Positions 33,471-43,360 of a stretch of DNA of 64,000 nt are shown here, in pieces. Origin of the DNA: Indibacter alkaliphilus LW1 (GTDB lineage Bacteria; Bacteroidota; Bacteroidia; Cytophagales; Cyclobacteriaceae); the NCBI RefSeq assembly GCF_000295935.2, contig NZ_ALWO02000052.1, positions 434,001 to 498,000 of the forward strand, given 5' to 3'. The first letter of the stretch is position 1. Each line of letters starts with the position of its first letter. A program made the position numbers and the translations under genes. The notes under the pieces were generated by a model. The model ran no database searches. It saw only the letters and a program-made list of their open reading frames with translations, and was not told the origin of the DNA.

Positions 33471-36400
33471 ATGAAGGAAAATAAAAAGACCTATTGGAAA
33501 GGGTTAGAGGAACTTACAAATGATCCTGAGTTTGTAAAAAATGCGGAAAGAGAATTTCCTGAAGCCCCCTCAGTACTTGGTGGTGAAGAAGGTTCTTCTA
33601 GGAGAGATTTCCTCAAATTGATGGGATTCAGTTTAGCAGCAGCTTCATTGGCGGCTTGCGAAGCTCCAGTCAGAAAGGCTATCCCATATGTCAACAAACC
33701 AGTTGACATCAATCCCTCTATACCAAATTATTATGCATCTACTTTTGCTTCAGGTGGTGATTATGCTTCCATTGTTGTAAAGACAAGAGAAGGTAGACCT
33801 ATAAAAATTGACGGTAATGACCTTTCTCCAATCAATGGTAAAGGTGTGAGCGCCATAGTTGAAGCTTCAGTTTTGTCTCTTTATGACAAACAAAGATTGA
33901 CTGGTCCTTACATCAACGGCGAAAAAGCTGATTGGTCAAGCCTTGATTCTGAAGTGAAATCAAAGCTTGCTTCAGCAGGTACTGTAAAAATAGTGACCAA
34001 TACAGTACTTTCACCTTCCACACAAAAAGCTTTAGACCTTTTCGCTGAGTCTTTTGGAGGCGCTGAAATCATTACCTATGATCCTGTTTCTAATTATGGT
34101 ATCCGTAAGGCTGCTGAAACTTCCTACGGAGTTCAGGGACTTCCTACTTACCATTTTGACAAAGCAAATGTGATTGTCAGCTTTGGTGCTGATTTCTTAG
34201 GAACTTGGATTTCACCTATAGAATATGCCAGACAATATGGTAAAGGAAGAAAGATCAGCAAAGAAAGTCCTACCATGTCAAGACATTTTCAGTTTGAATC
34301 TAATCTGTCATTGACTGGTGCGAATGCTGATTATAGAACTCCGGTCAAGCCCTCACAATCTGGTTTGGCTGTTTTGGCGTTGTACAATGCTATTGCCAAA
34401 AAAGCGGGTGCTGCATCTGCTTCCGGAGCTGCTGTAGAAGTAGCACACTTGGATCAGGCTGCAAATGAACTTTGGGCTAATAGAGGGAAATCAATTGTGG
34501 TTTCCGGTTCTAATGATCCAAATGTTCAGATAGTCATCAACGCAATCAATGATCTATTAAATAACAATGGTGCTACTGTTGATTTCTCCAGGCCATCTTA
34601 CTTTAGAAAAGGTGATGACGATAAAATGAATAAATTTGTCGCTGATCTAAAAGCTGGTAGAGTTGGAGGAGTTGTTTTCTACAACTGTAATCCTGTTTAT
34701 GATTTTGCCAGAGGAGAAGAAATCGAGGAAGGAATAGCTAAAGCAAAAGTTTCCGTAGCTACTAATGGTTCTATGGATGAGACGGCTTCCAAGGTTCAAT
34801 ATATTGCTCCTGATCACCATTACTTGGAGTCATGGAATGACTTCAATCCAAGGAGTGGCGAATACAGTTTATCTCAACCGACAATTTCACCACTTTTTGA
34901 TACCAGACAGGCTCAAGATTCTTTCTTAGCTTGGGCTGGAGATGACAGCAATTATTATGATTTCCTTCAGGATAACTGGAGAACTTCACTTTTTGAGAAT
35001 CAATCTGAAACTTCCGACTTTCAGGAGTTCTGGGACAGATCATTGTACAATGGTGTGTACTCTGTAAATTCAGAAAGCTCGAGTGTCAGCGGAGACTTAG
35101 ATATTTCTAGCGCTGCTACAGCGATAGGAAGAACCTACAAAGCTGATAACCCAGGTACTGAATTAGCTATCTATACCAAAGTGGGAATTGGTAGCGGAGC
35201 ATTTTCCAACAACCCTTGGTTGCAGGAAATGTCTGATCCTATCTCCAAAGCAACTTGGGATAACTATCTGACAGTTTCTCAAAAATGGGCCAAAGACAAT
35301 GGAGTGAAAATGGTCGAAGGCGCTACAAAGAAAGCTAAAATCACCATTGGAGATAAATCTCTTACCGTACCGGTATTAGTACAGCCAGGTCAGGCAGACG
35401 GAACTGTAGGTTTGGCCTTAGGCTATGGAAGAACCAAGTCCGGCAGGGTTGCAGACGGTGTTGGTGTAAATGCCTACGCGTTATTGGATGCCTCAAAAGG
35501 CTTTACCAATTACGATATCACTGAAGGAGTTACTGTTGAAATCACTTCTGATTCCTATAAAATTGCTCAGACACAGACCCATCAAACTTACATGGGCAGA
35601 GAGTTTGTGATTCAGGAAGCAACATTAGCAGATTACAAAGAAGATGCATCTGCTGGTAGGTACAAACCACAAATTTATAAAGAAGGTGAGTTTATGAAAC
35701 CTTCAAAAGTTTCTTTGTGGAAAGGACATAAATACAGCCAACACCACTGGGGATTGGCAATTGATATGAATTCTTGCATTGGTTGCGGTGCTTGTACGGT
35801 AGCCTGTCAAGTAGAGAACAATGTTGCTGTAGTAGGAAAGCAGGAAGTGTTGAACAGAAGAGAGATGGCATGGATCAGGATTGATCGTTATTACAGCTCT
35901 CCCGAAGGTTCAAGTTCAAACAGCGAATTGGAAAGAGCTGCTGATAATCCTGAAGTTACTTTCCAGCCCATGATGTGCCAGCATTGTAACAACGCTCCTT
36001 GTGAGACTGTATGTCCTGTTGCTGCCACCACGCACTCTTCTGAAGGTCTTAATCAAATGACTTATAACAGATGTATCGGTACGAGGTATTGTGCCAACAA
36101 CTGTCCTTATAAAGTAAGAAGATTTAACTGGTTCAAATACCATGACAATAAGGATTTCTCAGCTGTGAACGTAGCTCAGAATGATGATTTAGGTAAAATG
36201 GTTTTGAACCCTGATGTAACTGTAAGAGCAAGAGGAGTCATTGAGAAATGCTCTATGTGTGTACAGAGAATCCAATCCGGTAAATTGACCGCCAAGCGTG
36301 AAGCTAGAAAAGTCAAGGATGGAGAAATCAACACAGCTTGTGCTACAGCATGTCCGACTGATGCGATCGTATTCGGTGACATGAATGATCCAAACAGTAA

Positions 36401-36554
36401 AATTACCGAAATGCTTAAAATCGAAGAAAACACTACTTCTGCCTTGAAGGAAGTGAATGAAGAGAGAGCATATCACGTATTGGAGGAAATCAATGTGAGT
36501 CCAAACGTTTGGTATTTTACCAAAATCAGAAATAAGGAAAAAACAGAAGCGTAA
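33471..36554 (+). CDS. actB: Alternative complex III molybdopterin-like/Fe-S subunit
   Basis: A 1027-residue fusion. It opens with a short leader and a Tat-like motif SRRDFLKLMGFSLAAASLAA (RR at 44-45). The middle (about 75-740) resembles molybdopterin oxidoreductases; in this family it binds no molybdenum. The C-terminal part (about 765-985) is ferredoxin-like with four cysteine groups: CIGCGACTVACQ near 769, CQHCNNAPCETVCP near 836, CIGTRYCANNCP near 867, and CSMC near 927 with CATACPTD near 957. These would hold the iron-sulfur clusters. Length and context fit ActB. It lies 38 bases after actA. Confidence 0.95.
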   Translation: MKENKKTYWKGLEELTNDPEFVKNAEREFPEAPSVLGGEEGSSRRDFLKLMGFSLAAASLAACEAPVRKAIPYVNKPVDINPSIPNYYASTFASGGDYASIVVKTREGRPIKIDGNDLSPINGKGVSAIVEASVLSLYDKQRLTGPYINGEKADWSSLDSEVKSKLASAGTVKIVTNTVLSPSTQKALDLFAESFGGAEIITYDPVSNYGIRKAAETSYGVQGLPTYHFDKANVIVSFGADFLGTWISPIEYARQYGKGRKISKESPTMSRHFQFESNLSLTGANADYRTPVKPSQSGLAVLALYNAIAKKAGAASASGAAVEVAHLDQAANELWANRGKSIVVSGSNDPNVQIVINAINDLLNNNGATVDFSRPSYFRKGDDDKMNKFVADLKAGRVGGVVFYNCNPVYDFARGEEIEEGIAKAKVSVATNGSMDETASKVQYIAPDHHYLESWNDFNPRSGEYSLSQPTISPLFDTRQAQDSFLAWAGDDSNYYDFLQDNWRTSLFENQSETSDFQEFWDRSLYNGVYSVNSESSSVSGDLDISSAATAIGRTYKADNPGTELAIYTKVGIGSGAFSNNPWLQEMSDPISKATWDNYLTVSQKWAKDNGVKMVEGATKKAKITIGDKSLTVPVLVQPGQADGTVGLALGYGRTKSGRVADGVGVNAYALLDASKGFTNYDITEGVTVEITSDSYKIAQTQTHQTYMGREFVIQEATLADYKEDASAGRYKPQIYKEGEFMKPSKVSLWKGHKYSQHHWGLAIDMNSCIGCGACTVACQVENNVAVVGKQEVLNRREMAWIRIDRYYSSPEGSSSNSELERAADNPEVTFQPMMCQHCNNAPCETVCPVAATTHSSEGLNQMTYNRCIGTRYCANNCPYKVRRFNWFKYHDNKDFSAVNVAQNDDLGKMVLNPDVTVRARGVIEKCSMCVQRIQSGKLTAKREARKVKDGEINTACATACPTDAIVFGDMNDPNSKITEMLKIEENTTSALKEVNEERAYHVLEEINVSPNVWYFTKIRNKEKTEA

Positions 36555-36571
36555 TAATAATTTTATAAGAT

Positions 36572-37936
36572 ATGCAAGTTACTTCATCCGTACGTGAGCC
36601 GCTGATTACCGGCGGGAAGACCCTCAAAGACGTCACCCACGATATCTCCAGGCAGGTAGAAGGAAAGCCAAGTATGTTATGGCTTTTGGCTCTTCTTGTT
36701 TCAGTAGGTGCTTTAGGTCTTGGATTTATTGCTTTGGCAGCTACTCTTTGGGAAGGTATAGGTATGTGGGGTCTTAACAAAACCATCGGTTGGGCTTGGG
36801 ATATTACCAACTTCGTCTGGTGGGTTGGTATTGGTCACGCCGGTACTTTGATCTCAGCCGTTTTGTTGCTTTTCAGACAGAAATGGAGAATGGCCATCAA
36901 CAGAGCTGCAGAGGCGATGACAATTTTTGCTGTGATCTGCGCTGCGATGTTCCCTATCATACACATGGGGCGTCCATGGTTGGGAGCTTATTGGGCACTT
37001 CCGCTTCCAAATACATTCGGATCGCTATGGGTTAATTTCAACTCACCGCTGCTTTGGGACGTGTTTGCAATCTCTACATACTTCTCTGTTTCGTTGGTAT
37101 TCTGGTACATCGCTTTGATTCCCGATTTTGCTACTATCCGAGACAGGGCCACAGGTTTGAGAAAAACCATTTACAGTGCGTTGGCATTTGGCTGGGATGG
37201 TGCCGCCAAAACATGGAGCAGGTTTGAGACAGTATCTTTGATTCTTGCCGGTTTGGCAACTCCATTGGTACTTTCTGTACACACCATTGTATCTTTTGAC
37301 TTTGCGACATCAGTAATTCCAGGATGGCATACCACGATTTTCCCTCCCTACTTTGTGGCGGGGGCTATATTCTCGGGTTTTGCTATGGTGTTGACATTGA
37401 TGATTGTAACCAGGAAAGTTTTCAAACTTGAAGATTATATCACAATTGGTCACATAGAATTGATGAATATTGTAATCATCATTACAGGTTCAATTGTAGG
37501 TATAGCCTATATTACTGAGTTCTTCATTGCTTGGTATTCAGGAGTTGCTGCAGAACAGTACGCTTTTGTCAATAGGGCGTTTGGACCCTATTGGTGGGCA
37601 TATTGGTCTATGATGACTTGTAATGTGATTTCTCCACAGTTGTTCTGGATCAAGAAAATCAGAACCTCAATAGTACTTACCTTTATACTATCCCTGATAG
37701 TAAACATAGGAATGTGGTTTGAGAGATTTGTAATTATCGTAACCTCTCTACACAGAGACTTCCTTCCATCATCTTGGGCAATGTTTTATCCAACATGGGC
37801 GGATGTGGGTGTTTACCTTTTCACTTTCGGATTGTTCTTTACACTTTTCTTCCTATTTGCGAAGTTCTTCCCCGTAATCAACATGTTCGAAATCAAATCT
37901 ATCATTAAATCTTCATCCACTAAAGAATCAAAATAA
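36572..37936 (+). CDS. actC: Alternative complex III NrfD-like membrane subunit
   Basis: A 454-residue polytopic protein with about ten membrane helices, such as [20 protein letters not shown] and [14 protein letters not shown]. It belongs to the NrfD/PsrC family and, with ActF, holds the menaquinol-binding and proton-translocating helices of complex III. Charged motifs such as [15 protein letters not shown] and [20 protein letters not shown] are typical. It lies 17 bases after actB and 2 bases before actD. Confidence 0.95.
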   Translation: MQVTSSVREPLITGGKTLKDVTHDISRQVEGKPSMLWLLALLVSVGALGLGFIALAATLWEGIGMWGLNKTIGWAWDITNFVWWVGIGHAGTLISAVLLLFRQKWRMAINRAAEAMTIFAVICAAMFPIIHMGRPWLGAYWALPLPNTFGSLWVNFNSPLLWDVFAISTYFSVSLVFWYIALIPDFATIRDRATGLRKTIYSALAFGWDGAAKTWSRFETVSLILAGLATPLVLSVHTIVSFDFATSVIPGWHTTIFPPYFVAGAIFSGFAMVLTLMIVTRKVFKLEDYITIGHIELMNIVIIITGSIVGIAYITEFFIAWYSGVAAEQYAFVNRAFGPYWWAYWSMMTCNVISPQLFWIKKIRTSIVLTFILSLIVNIGMWFERFVIIVTSLHRDFLPSSWAMFYPTWADVGVYLFTFGLFFTLFFLFAKFFPVINMFEIKSIIKSSSTKESK

Positions 37937-37938
37937 GC

Positions 37939-38469
37939 ATGGAAAGAGATAAAAATTTCATCCTCGGGGTGTTTGACGATGAGGATGTATTGCTAGACGC
38001 AGTAACCAGAATTAGAAAAAGTGGTGTTAAAATCCACGAAGTATATTCACCATTTCCTGTTCACGGATTGGATGAAGTCTTAGGTTACAAAAGAAGCAGG
38101 CTTCCAATAGCTGCGTTCTTGTTCGGGCTTTTGGGAACTACCCTAGCTTTGACTATGCAGTTTTACATGATGAAAATCGATTGGCCTATGATCATTGGTG
38201 GTAAAGACCATGCTGCTTTTCCAGCTTTTATCCCAGTAACCTTCGAATTGACGGTACTATTGGCAGCCTTCGGAATGGTTGGTGTATTTATGGTTTCTAG
38301 TAACCTTAAGCCTTGGGGACAAGCCAGAATATTTGACAATAGAATTACTGATGACAAACATGTAATGGCTATTGATTTAGCTACCAATGCAGGATTAGGA
38401 GAAGAAAGGCTTGCAGAAGTTCTTAAAGATTCAGGTGCTACTGAAGTCAATAAAAAAAGTTTTGAATAG
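37939..38469 (+). CDS. actD: Alternative complex III subunit, DUF3341
   Basis: A 176-residue membrane protein of the DUF3341 (ActD) family. It starts FILGVFDDEDVLLDAVTRIR, a small soluble ferredoxin-like region, then SPFPVHGLDEVLGYKRSRL, and has two membrane helices (AAFLFGLLGTTLALTMQFYM and VTFELTVLLAAFGMVGVFMV). It packs against ActC in the complex. It lies between actC and actE with 2- and 13-base gaps. Confidence 0.95.
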   Translation: MERDKNFILGVFDDEDVLLDAVTRIRKSGVKIHEVYSPFPVHGLDEVLGYKRSRLPIAAFLFGLLGTTLALTMQFYMMKIDWPMIIGGKDHAAFPAFIPVTFELTVLLAAFGMVGVFMVSSNLKPWGQARIFDNRITDDKHVMAIDLATNAGLGEERLAEVLKDSGATEVNKKSFE

Positions 38470-38482
38470 GTAAATAGAAGTT

Positions 38483-39109
38483 ATGAAAATCAGACATTAC
38501 ATAAATACAATCGCTTTGGCCGGTTTGGCCTTTGGAATTGTATCCTGTGGAGCTTCCGGAGATCATCCAGGATATGAATACGCTCCCCAGATGTATAATT
38601 CAGTAGCTTATGAGCCTCTTACCCAAATCAAAAATGAGGACGAAGGACAGTGGCTTTCCAGCCGTGAAGACGGTAAAGGTGAGTTTTTCAACAGTAACCC
38701 TAACAATCCTCATGGAATGAATATGAGGGAGCCTGTAGAAAATACTGTTCCAAGAAACAATAATGGCTATTTGCCTTATAGACTTAAAGCATTTGAGCTA
38801 GAAAAAGCAGCTGAGTTAAAAAGCCCAATAGAAGCAACCGACGAAGTTATCGCAGCAGGTAGAGTTCTTTATCAGCAATACTGTGCAACCTGTCACGGCG
38901 CAGGTGGTGAAGGAGATGGAAAAGCAGGTGAAGTTGTCGGTGGTGTTGCCAACCTAAAAGGTGGTGCCTACATAGATCTTCCTGAGGGCCATATTTTCCA
39001 TGTCATCATGAAAGGTAAAGGTCGTATGGGTGCTCACGGTTCTCAAATTCCACAAGAGAGAATTTGGAAAATTGTTCACTATGTTAAACAAGAAATTCAG
39101 AAACAATAA
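38483..39109 (+). CDS. actE: Alternative complex III monoheme cytochrome c lipoprotein
   Basis: A 208-residue lipoprotein (lipobox GIVSC, C22) with one heme site CATCH at 134-138 in a class I cytochrome c domain and a likely Met ligand in GKGRMGAHG. It takes electrons from ActA at the periplasmic face and passes them to the oxidase or a soluble cytochrome. The N-terminal region (about 30-110) is Asn/Pro-rich and lies before the heme domain, as in other ActE proteins. It is 2 bases from actF. Confidence 0.95.
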   Translation: MKIRHYINTIALAGLAFGIVSCGASGDHPGYEYAPQMYNSVAYEPLTQIKNEDEGQWLSSREDGKGEFFNSNPNNPHGMNMREPVENTVPRNNNGYLPYRLKAFELEKAAELKSPIEATDEVIAAGRVLYQQYCATCHGAGGEGDGKAGEVVGGVANLKGGAYIDLPEGHIFHVIMKGKGRMGAHGSQIPQERIWKIVHYVKQEIQKQ

Positions 39110-39111
39110 TC

Positions 39112-40398
39112 ATGGCTCATAGCACTACAAACTACAATTTGGATCAAAAATTTGAGTTCACAGCAGCGCTGAAGAAGTCAATCATGACGGTACTTGTTAT
39201 TGGTGCCGTGGTTTTAGCCATAGGTATTATTACAGCCATGATGGGTGGTCATGATCATGCCGAAGGTGGAGATCATGCTTATCATTGGTATCAAAGGCTA
39301 TTTGCCAATATCTGGATCAACAATGTTTACTTTACGGGGATTGCCATAATAGGTGTATTCTTCTTTGCTATACAATATGCTGCTCAGGCAGGTTGGTCAG
39401 CTGGAATCCTGAGAGTAATGCTTTCTTTTGGTTACTGGTTGCCATTTGCAGCTGGTTTGATGATAGTAAGTTTCTTTGTTGTCAACCATGATATTTTCCA
39501 TTGGACACACAGTGATCTATTTGATCCAAATGATTCTCATTATGATAAGATCATTGATGGAAAAGGCGGATATTTTTATTGGCCTATGGAGAAGGGAAGT
39601 TTTCCAATCTTTTTTGTGATCAGATTAGTTGTTTTCTTTGGTTTTTGGGTATTCTTTTTCAACAAACTTAAAAACTTGTCATATGAAGAGGATATTCATG
39701 GCGGAACTGATTACTGGAAAAAGATTAGGACTTGGTCGGCTTTGTTTTTGATCTTCTTTGCAGTTTCTTCTTCTATTTCCGCTTGGGATTGGGTTATGTC
39801 AATTGACACCCACTGGTTCTCTACAATGTTTGGATGGTATGTTTTTGCCTCTTGGTTTGTAGCAGGACTATCTGCAATTACATTAGTAGTAGTTTTCCTG
39901 AAAGATAAAGGATATTTGGAAATGGTAAATGAAAACCATATCCATGACATGGGAAAGTTTGTTTTTGCCTTTTCTATATTCTGGACTTACATCTGGTTTT
40001 CTCAGTTCCTTTTGATCTATTATGCCAATATTCCTGAGGAGTCTGTTTACTTTGTCGAAAGATTGGAAAGCGACGTGTACAGCCCGTTCATTTTTGTAAA
40101 TCTAGTGCTAAACTTCTTCCTGCCATTCCTTGTTCTTATGACGAGAGATGCTAAAAGACATGCAATCTTCTTGAAGGTAGTTTGTTCACTTATTATCCTT
40201 GGTCACTGGTTTGATTTCTTCTTAATGGTCCAGCCAGGAACACTTGGGCAAAACGGAGGTTTTGGTTTGATGGAAATAGGAATGTTGTTGGTGTATGCTT
40301 CAGCAGTTACTTTAGTAGTAATGGGAGCATTAGCGAAGAAACCACTTGTTGCTAAGAACCATCCAATGTTAGAGGAGAGTTATCATCATCATATTTAA
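39112..40398 (+). CDS. actF: Alternative complex III second NrfD-like subunit
   Basis: A 428-residue polytopic protein related to ActC, with about ten predicted helices. The N-terminal region carries a His-rich loop (GGHDHAEGGDHAYHWYQ), and recognisable segments are SAWDWVMSIDTHWFSTMFGW and FAFSIFWTYIWFSQFLLIYY. It completes the six-subunit complex; there is no ActG-like gene between it and coxB (21-base gap). The tail ends in three His residues (ESYHHHI). Confidence 0.94.
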   Translation: MAHSTTNYNLDQKFEFTAALKKSIMTVLVIGAVVLAIGIITAMMGGHDHAEGGDHAYHWYQRLFANIWINNVYFTGIAIIGVFFFAIQYAAQAGWSAGILRVMLSFGYWLPFAAGLMIVSFFVVNHDIFHWTHSDLFDPNDSHYDKIIDGKGGYFYWPMEKGSFPIFFVIRLVVFFGFWVFFFNKLKNLSYEEDIHGGTDYWKKIRTWSALFLIFFAVSSSISAWDWVMSIDTHWFSTMFGWYVFASWFVAGLSAITLVVVFLKDKGYLEMVNENHIHDMGKFVFAFSIFWTYIWFSQFLLIYYANIPEESVYFVERLESDVYSPFIFVNLVLNFFLPFLVLMTRDAKRHAIFLKVVCSLIILGHWFDFFLMVQPGTLGQNGGFGLMEIGMLLVYASAVTLVVMGALAKKPLVAKNHPMLEESYHHHI

Positions 40399-40419
40399 TT
40401 ATCCGAAAAGTTAAAAATT

Positions 40420-41454
40420 ATGTACGGATTTCTTATTGCTGTTGGTGTTCTGTTATTGATGTCCATCATTTGGATGGTCTACAGGATCCAAACACTTGTA
40501 TCAGTTGTCAAAGGAAGTGACAAAAAGATTGCCTCCGGAAGCAACAAAATCAATGCTTTGATGTTTGTTCTCTTTCTTGTGGGAGCAACTATTCTAATGT
40601 TTTGGTACTCTATTAAAGAATTTGACAATTACCAACTACCCATCGCTTCCGAACATGGTGAGGTAACTGACAGGTTGTTTTGGATTACTATGGCAGTGAC
40701 CGGTGTTGTATTTCTTATTACCCATGTCCTTTTATTCTGGTTTCCTTACAAATATCAGTATGATGAAAAAAGGAAGGCTGCTTTCTATCCGGATAATAAC
40801 AAATTGGAGGTTATTTGGACTATAGTGCCTGCAATTGCGCTTACGGTGCTAGTTATTGGTGGCTGGAAAGCTTGGTCAGATATCACTGCTCCCGCTCCTG
40901 AAAACTCACATGTAGTTGAAATATTAGGTTATCAGTTTGCTTGGGAAGTTCGATATCCAGGTATGGATAATACGCTGGGTGAGCATGACTATAGGTTAAC
41001 ATCTGCAACAAATGTTTCTGGTGTTGATTTTACAGATAAAAACTCACTTGATGATTTTACTTCTCCGGTGGTTGTAATTCCCAAAGGAGAGCCTGTCTTA
41101 TTTAAAATCAGAGCTAGAGACGTATTGCATTCAGTATTTGCACCCCATATGAGGTTGAAAATGGATGCAGTGCCAGGTATGCCTACTCGTTTTTGGTTTA
41201 CCGCAACCAAGACAACAGACGAAATGAGGAGGGAGACTGGTAATGATGAATTTGTATATGAAATTGCTTGTACTGAAATCTGCGGAAGAGGTCACAATGC
41301 AATGAGGAAAGAAATTCGAGTAGTTGAGCCAGAGGAATTTAGAAAATGGATGGCAGATCAAAAACCATACATTGTTAACAATCCTGCATTGGTTTCAGAT
41401 TTACCAGAAGAATTGAAAGAGTTGGCTGAAATTACCATCAGCGAGTATAAGTAA
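40420..41454 (+). CDS. coxB: Cytochrome c oxidase subunit II
   Basis: A 344-residue subunit with up to four hydrophobic segments near 3-20, 45-63, 87-108 and 130-148, then a periplasmic CuA domain. The CuA ligands are H237 (VLHSVF), C284, E286, C288 and H292 (ACTEICGRGHNAM) and M295. CuA receives electrons from cytochrome c or ACIII and passes them to heme a. It has two more N-terminal helices than the classical two-helix subunit. It lies between actF and coxA in the operon. Confidence 0.95.
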   Translation: MYGFLIAVGVLLLMSIIWMVYRIQTLVSVVKGSDKKIASGSNKINALMFVLFLVGATILMFWYSIKEFDNYQLPIASEHGEVTDRLFWITMAVTGVVFLITHVLLFWFPYKYQYDEKRKAAFYPDNNKLEVIWTIVPAIALTVLVIGGWKAWSDITAPAPENSHVVEILGYQFAWEVRYPGMDNTLGEHDYRLTSATNVSGVDFTDKNSLDDFTSPVVVIPKGEPVLFKIRARDVLHSVFAPHMRLKMDAVPGMPTRFWFTATKTTDEMRRETGNDEFVYEIACTEICGRGHNAMRKEIRVVEPEEFRKWMADQKPYIVNNPALVSDLPEELKELAEITISEYK

Positions 41455-41470
41455 TTAAATAATAATTATT

Positions 41471-43360
41471 ATGGCAACAGCTAGTGTAGCTTCACACAGT
41501 GATGCGGCGCATGATCACCACGATCATGAGCATCACGACAATTTTATTACTAAGTACATTTTCAGTACTGACCATAAAATGATTGGTAAACAATTTCTTG
41601 TTACCGGTATTTTTTGGGCGATCATTGGAGGGCTCCTGTCATTGATTTTCAGGCTTCAGCTTGGTTTTCCTGATATGGATCTGGAGTGGCTTCGACCTAT
41701 CCTTGGTGGATGGATTACTCCTGATGGAAAATTAGATCCTGAATTTTACCTCGCCTTGGTTACAATGCACGGTACTATTATGGTATTCTTTGTATTGACC
41801 GCTGGTCTTTCAGGAACATTCTCTAATTTCTTGATACCTCTACAAATCGGTGCTAGAGATATGGCTTCAGGTTTTATGAATATGCTGTCATACTGGTTCT
41901 TCTTTGTATCCGGTGTTATCATGTTCATATCACTATTTATAGAAACTGGACCTGCCGGAGGTGGCTGGGTGGTATATCCCCCATTGTCTGCTCTAGAGCA
42001 AGCTATTCCTGGCTCAGGACTGGGTATGACTTTATGGTTGGTTTCAATGACCTTCTTTATTGCTTCATCCTTACTTGGAGGTATCAACTATATTACGACT
42101 GTGATCAACCTTAGAACAAAAGGTATGTCTTTTTCAAGGCTTCCCCTGACCATCTGGGCATTTTTCTTGACTGCAGTTATTGGTTTGCTATCATTTCCTG
42201 TATTATTTTCAGCCGCTTTGCTACTTGTATTTGACAGAAGTTTCGGTACTAGTTTTTATTTAGCTGACATATATATTGGTGGAGAAGCATTGCCAAATAC
42301 TGGAGGAAGTCCTGTATTGTATCAACATTTGTTCTGGTTCTTGGGACACCCTGAAGTATATATTGTATTGTTGCCAGCACTAGGTATCACTTCAGAGGTA
42401 ATTGCTACCAACTCCAGAAAACCGATATTTGGATACAAAGCGATGATCATTTCAATGCTGGGTATTACTATACTGTCATTTGTTGTATGGGCTCACCACA
42501 TGTTTGTATCAGGTATGAATCCTTTCTTGGGATCTATCTTCATGTTCTTAACATTAATTATTGCTATTCCATCTGCTGTGAAGGTTTTCAACTATCTCAC
42601 TACGCTTTGGAGAGGTAATTTGATTTTCACGCCTGGGATGTTATTCTCCATAGGTTTGGTATCATTCTTTATCTCTGGTGGATTGACAGGTATTTTCCTT
42701 GGAAATTCGGCTATTGATATTCAATTGCATGATACATATTTTGTCGTGGCTCACTTCCACTTAGTAATGGGATCGGCTTCTTTCTTCGGATTGATGGCAG
42801 GTGTTTATCACTGGTTCCCCAAGATGTTTGGAAGAATGATGGATGCAAGATTAGGGTATATTCACTTCTGGGCAACCTTCATCGGGGTTTATTTGGTGTT
42901 CTTCCCAATGCATTATATAGGGATTGCTGGATTCCCAAGAAGGTACTATTCTTGGACAGGGTTTGAATTCTCCAATATGTATACAGATTTGAATATGTTT
43001 GTATCTGTTGCGGCAATTCTTACTTTCGGTGCACAGTTGATTTTCTTGTTCAATTTCTTCTATTCTATGTATAGAGGACGTGTAGCTTCTCTCAATCCAT
43101 GGAGATCAACTACCTTGGAATGGACTACGCCATTGCATCCTCAACATGGCAACTGGCCGGGAGAAATTCCTGCTGTTTACAGATGGCCTTATGACTATTC
43201 CAAGCCAGGTGCAGCAGAGGATTTCATTCCTCAAACTGTTCCATTGTCTGCTACTCCTGAGTCCAATCTTCCTCATGAGCAGGAACTCGTAAAATTGGAG
43301 AAGGAAATTATTGCAGAAGAAGAGGCTGTATTAGTCGCTAATGAATCAAGTAAATCTTAA
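41471..43360 (+). CDS. coxA: Cytochrome c oxidase subunit I
   Basis: A 629-residue heme-copper oxidase core subunit with 12 or more helices. It has a heme a ligand region (LVTMHGTIMVFFVLTAG), CuB and cross-link region WFLGHPEVYIVLLPALGI, WAHHMFVSG, and heme ligands in HDTYFVVAHFHLVMGSA. The HPEVY spacing places it in the aa3-type A family. The N-terminus has a His-rich segment (HDHHDHEHHDNF) of unknown role. It reduces oxygen to water and pumps protons. It overlaps ctaA by 20 bases. Confidence 0.97.
   Translation: MATASVASHSDAAHDHHDHEHHDNFITKYIFSTDHKMIGKQFLVTGIFWAIIGGLLSLIFRLQLGFPDMDLEWLRPILGGWITPDGKLDPEFYLALVTMHGTIMVFFVLTAGLSGTFSNFLIPLQIGARDMASGFMNMLSYWFFFVSGVIMFISLFIETGPAGGGWVVYPPLSALEQAIPGSGLGMTLWLVSMTFFIASSLLGGINYITTVINLRTKGMSFSRLPLTIWAFFLTAVIGLLSFPVLFSAALLLVFDRSFGTSFYLADIYIGGEALPNTGGSPVLYQHLFWFLGHPEVYIVLLPALGITSEVIATNSRKPIFGYKAMIISMLGITILSFVVWAHHMFVSGMNPFLGSIFMFLTLIIAIPSAVKVFNYLTTLWRGNLIFTPGMLFSIGLVSFFISGGLTGIFLGNSAIDIQLHDTYFVVAHFHLVMGSASFFGLMAGVYHWFPKMFGRMMDARLGYIHFWATFIGVYLVFFPMHYIGIAGFPRRYYSWTGFEFSNMYTDLNMFVSVAAILTFGAQLIFLFNFFYSMYRGRVASLNPWRSTTLEWTTPLHPQHGNWPGEIPAVYRWPYDYSKPGAAEDFIPQTVPLSATPESNLPHEQELVKLEKEIIAEEEAVLVANESSKS

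Noticed and set aside
33471-36554. actB as an active molybdenum enzyme
   Set aside because: The C-terminal Fe-S part and the operon identify it as ActB, whose molybdopterin-like domain is known to bind no molybdenum cofactor.
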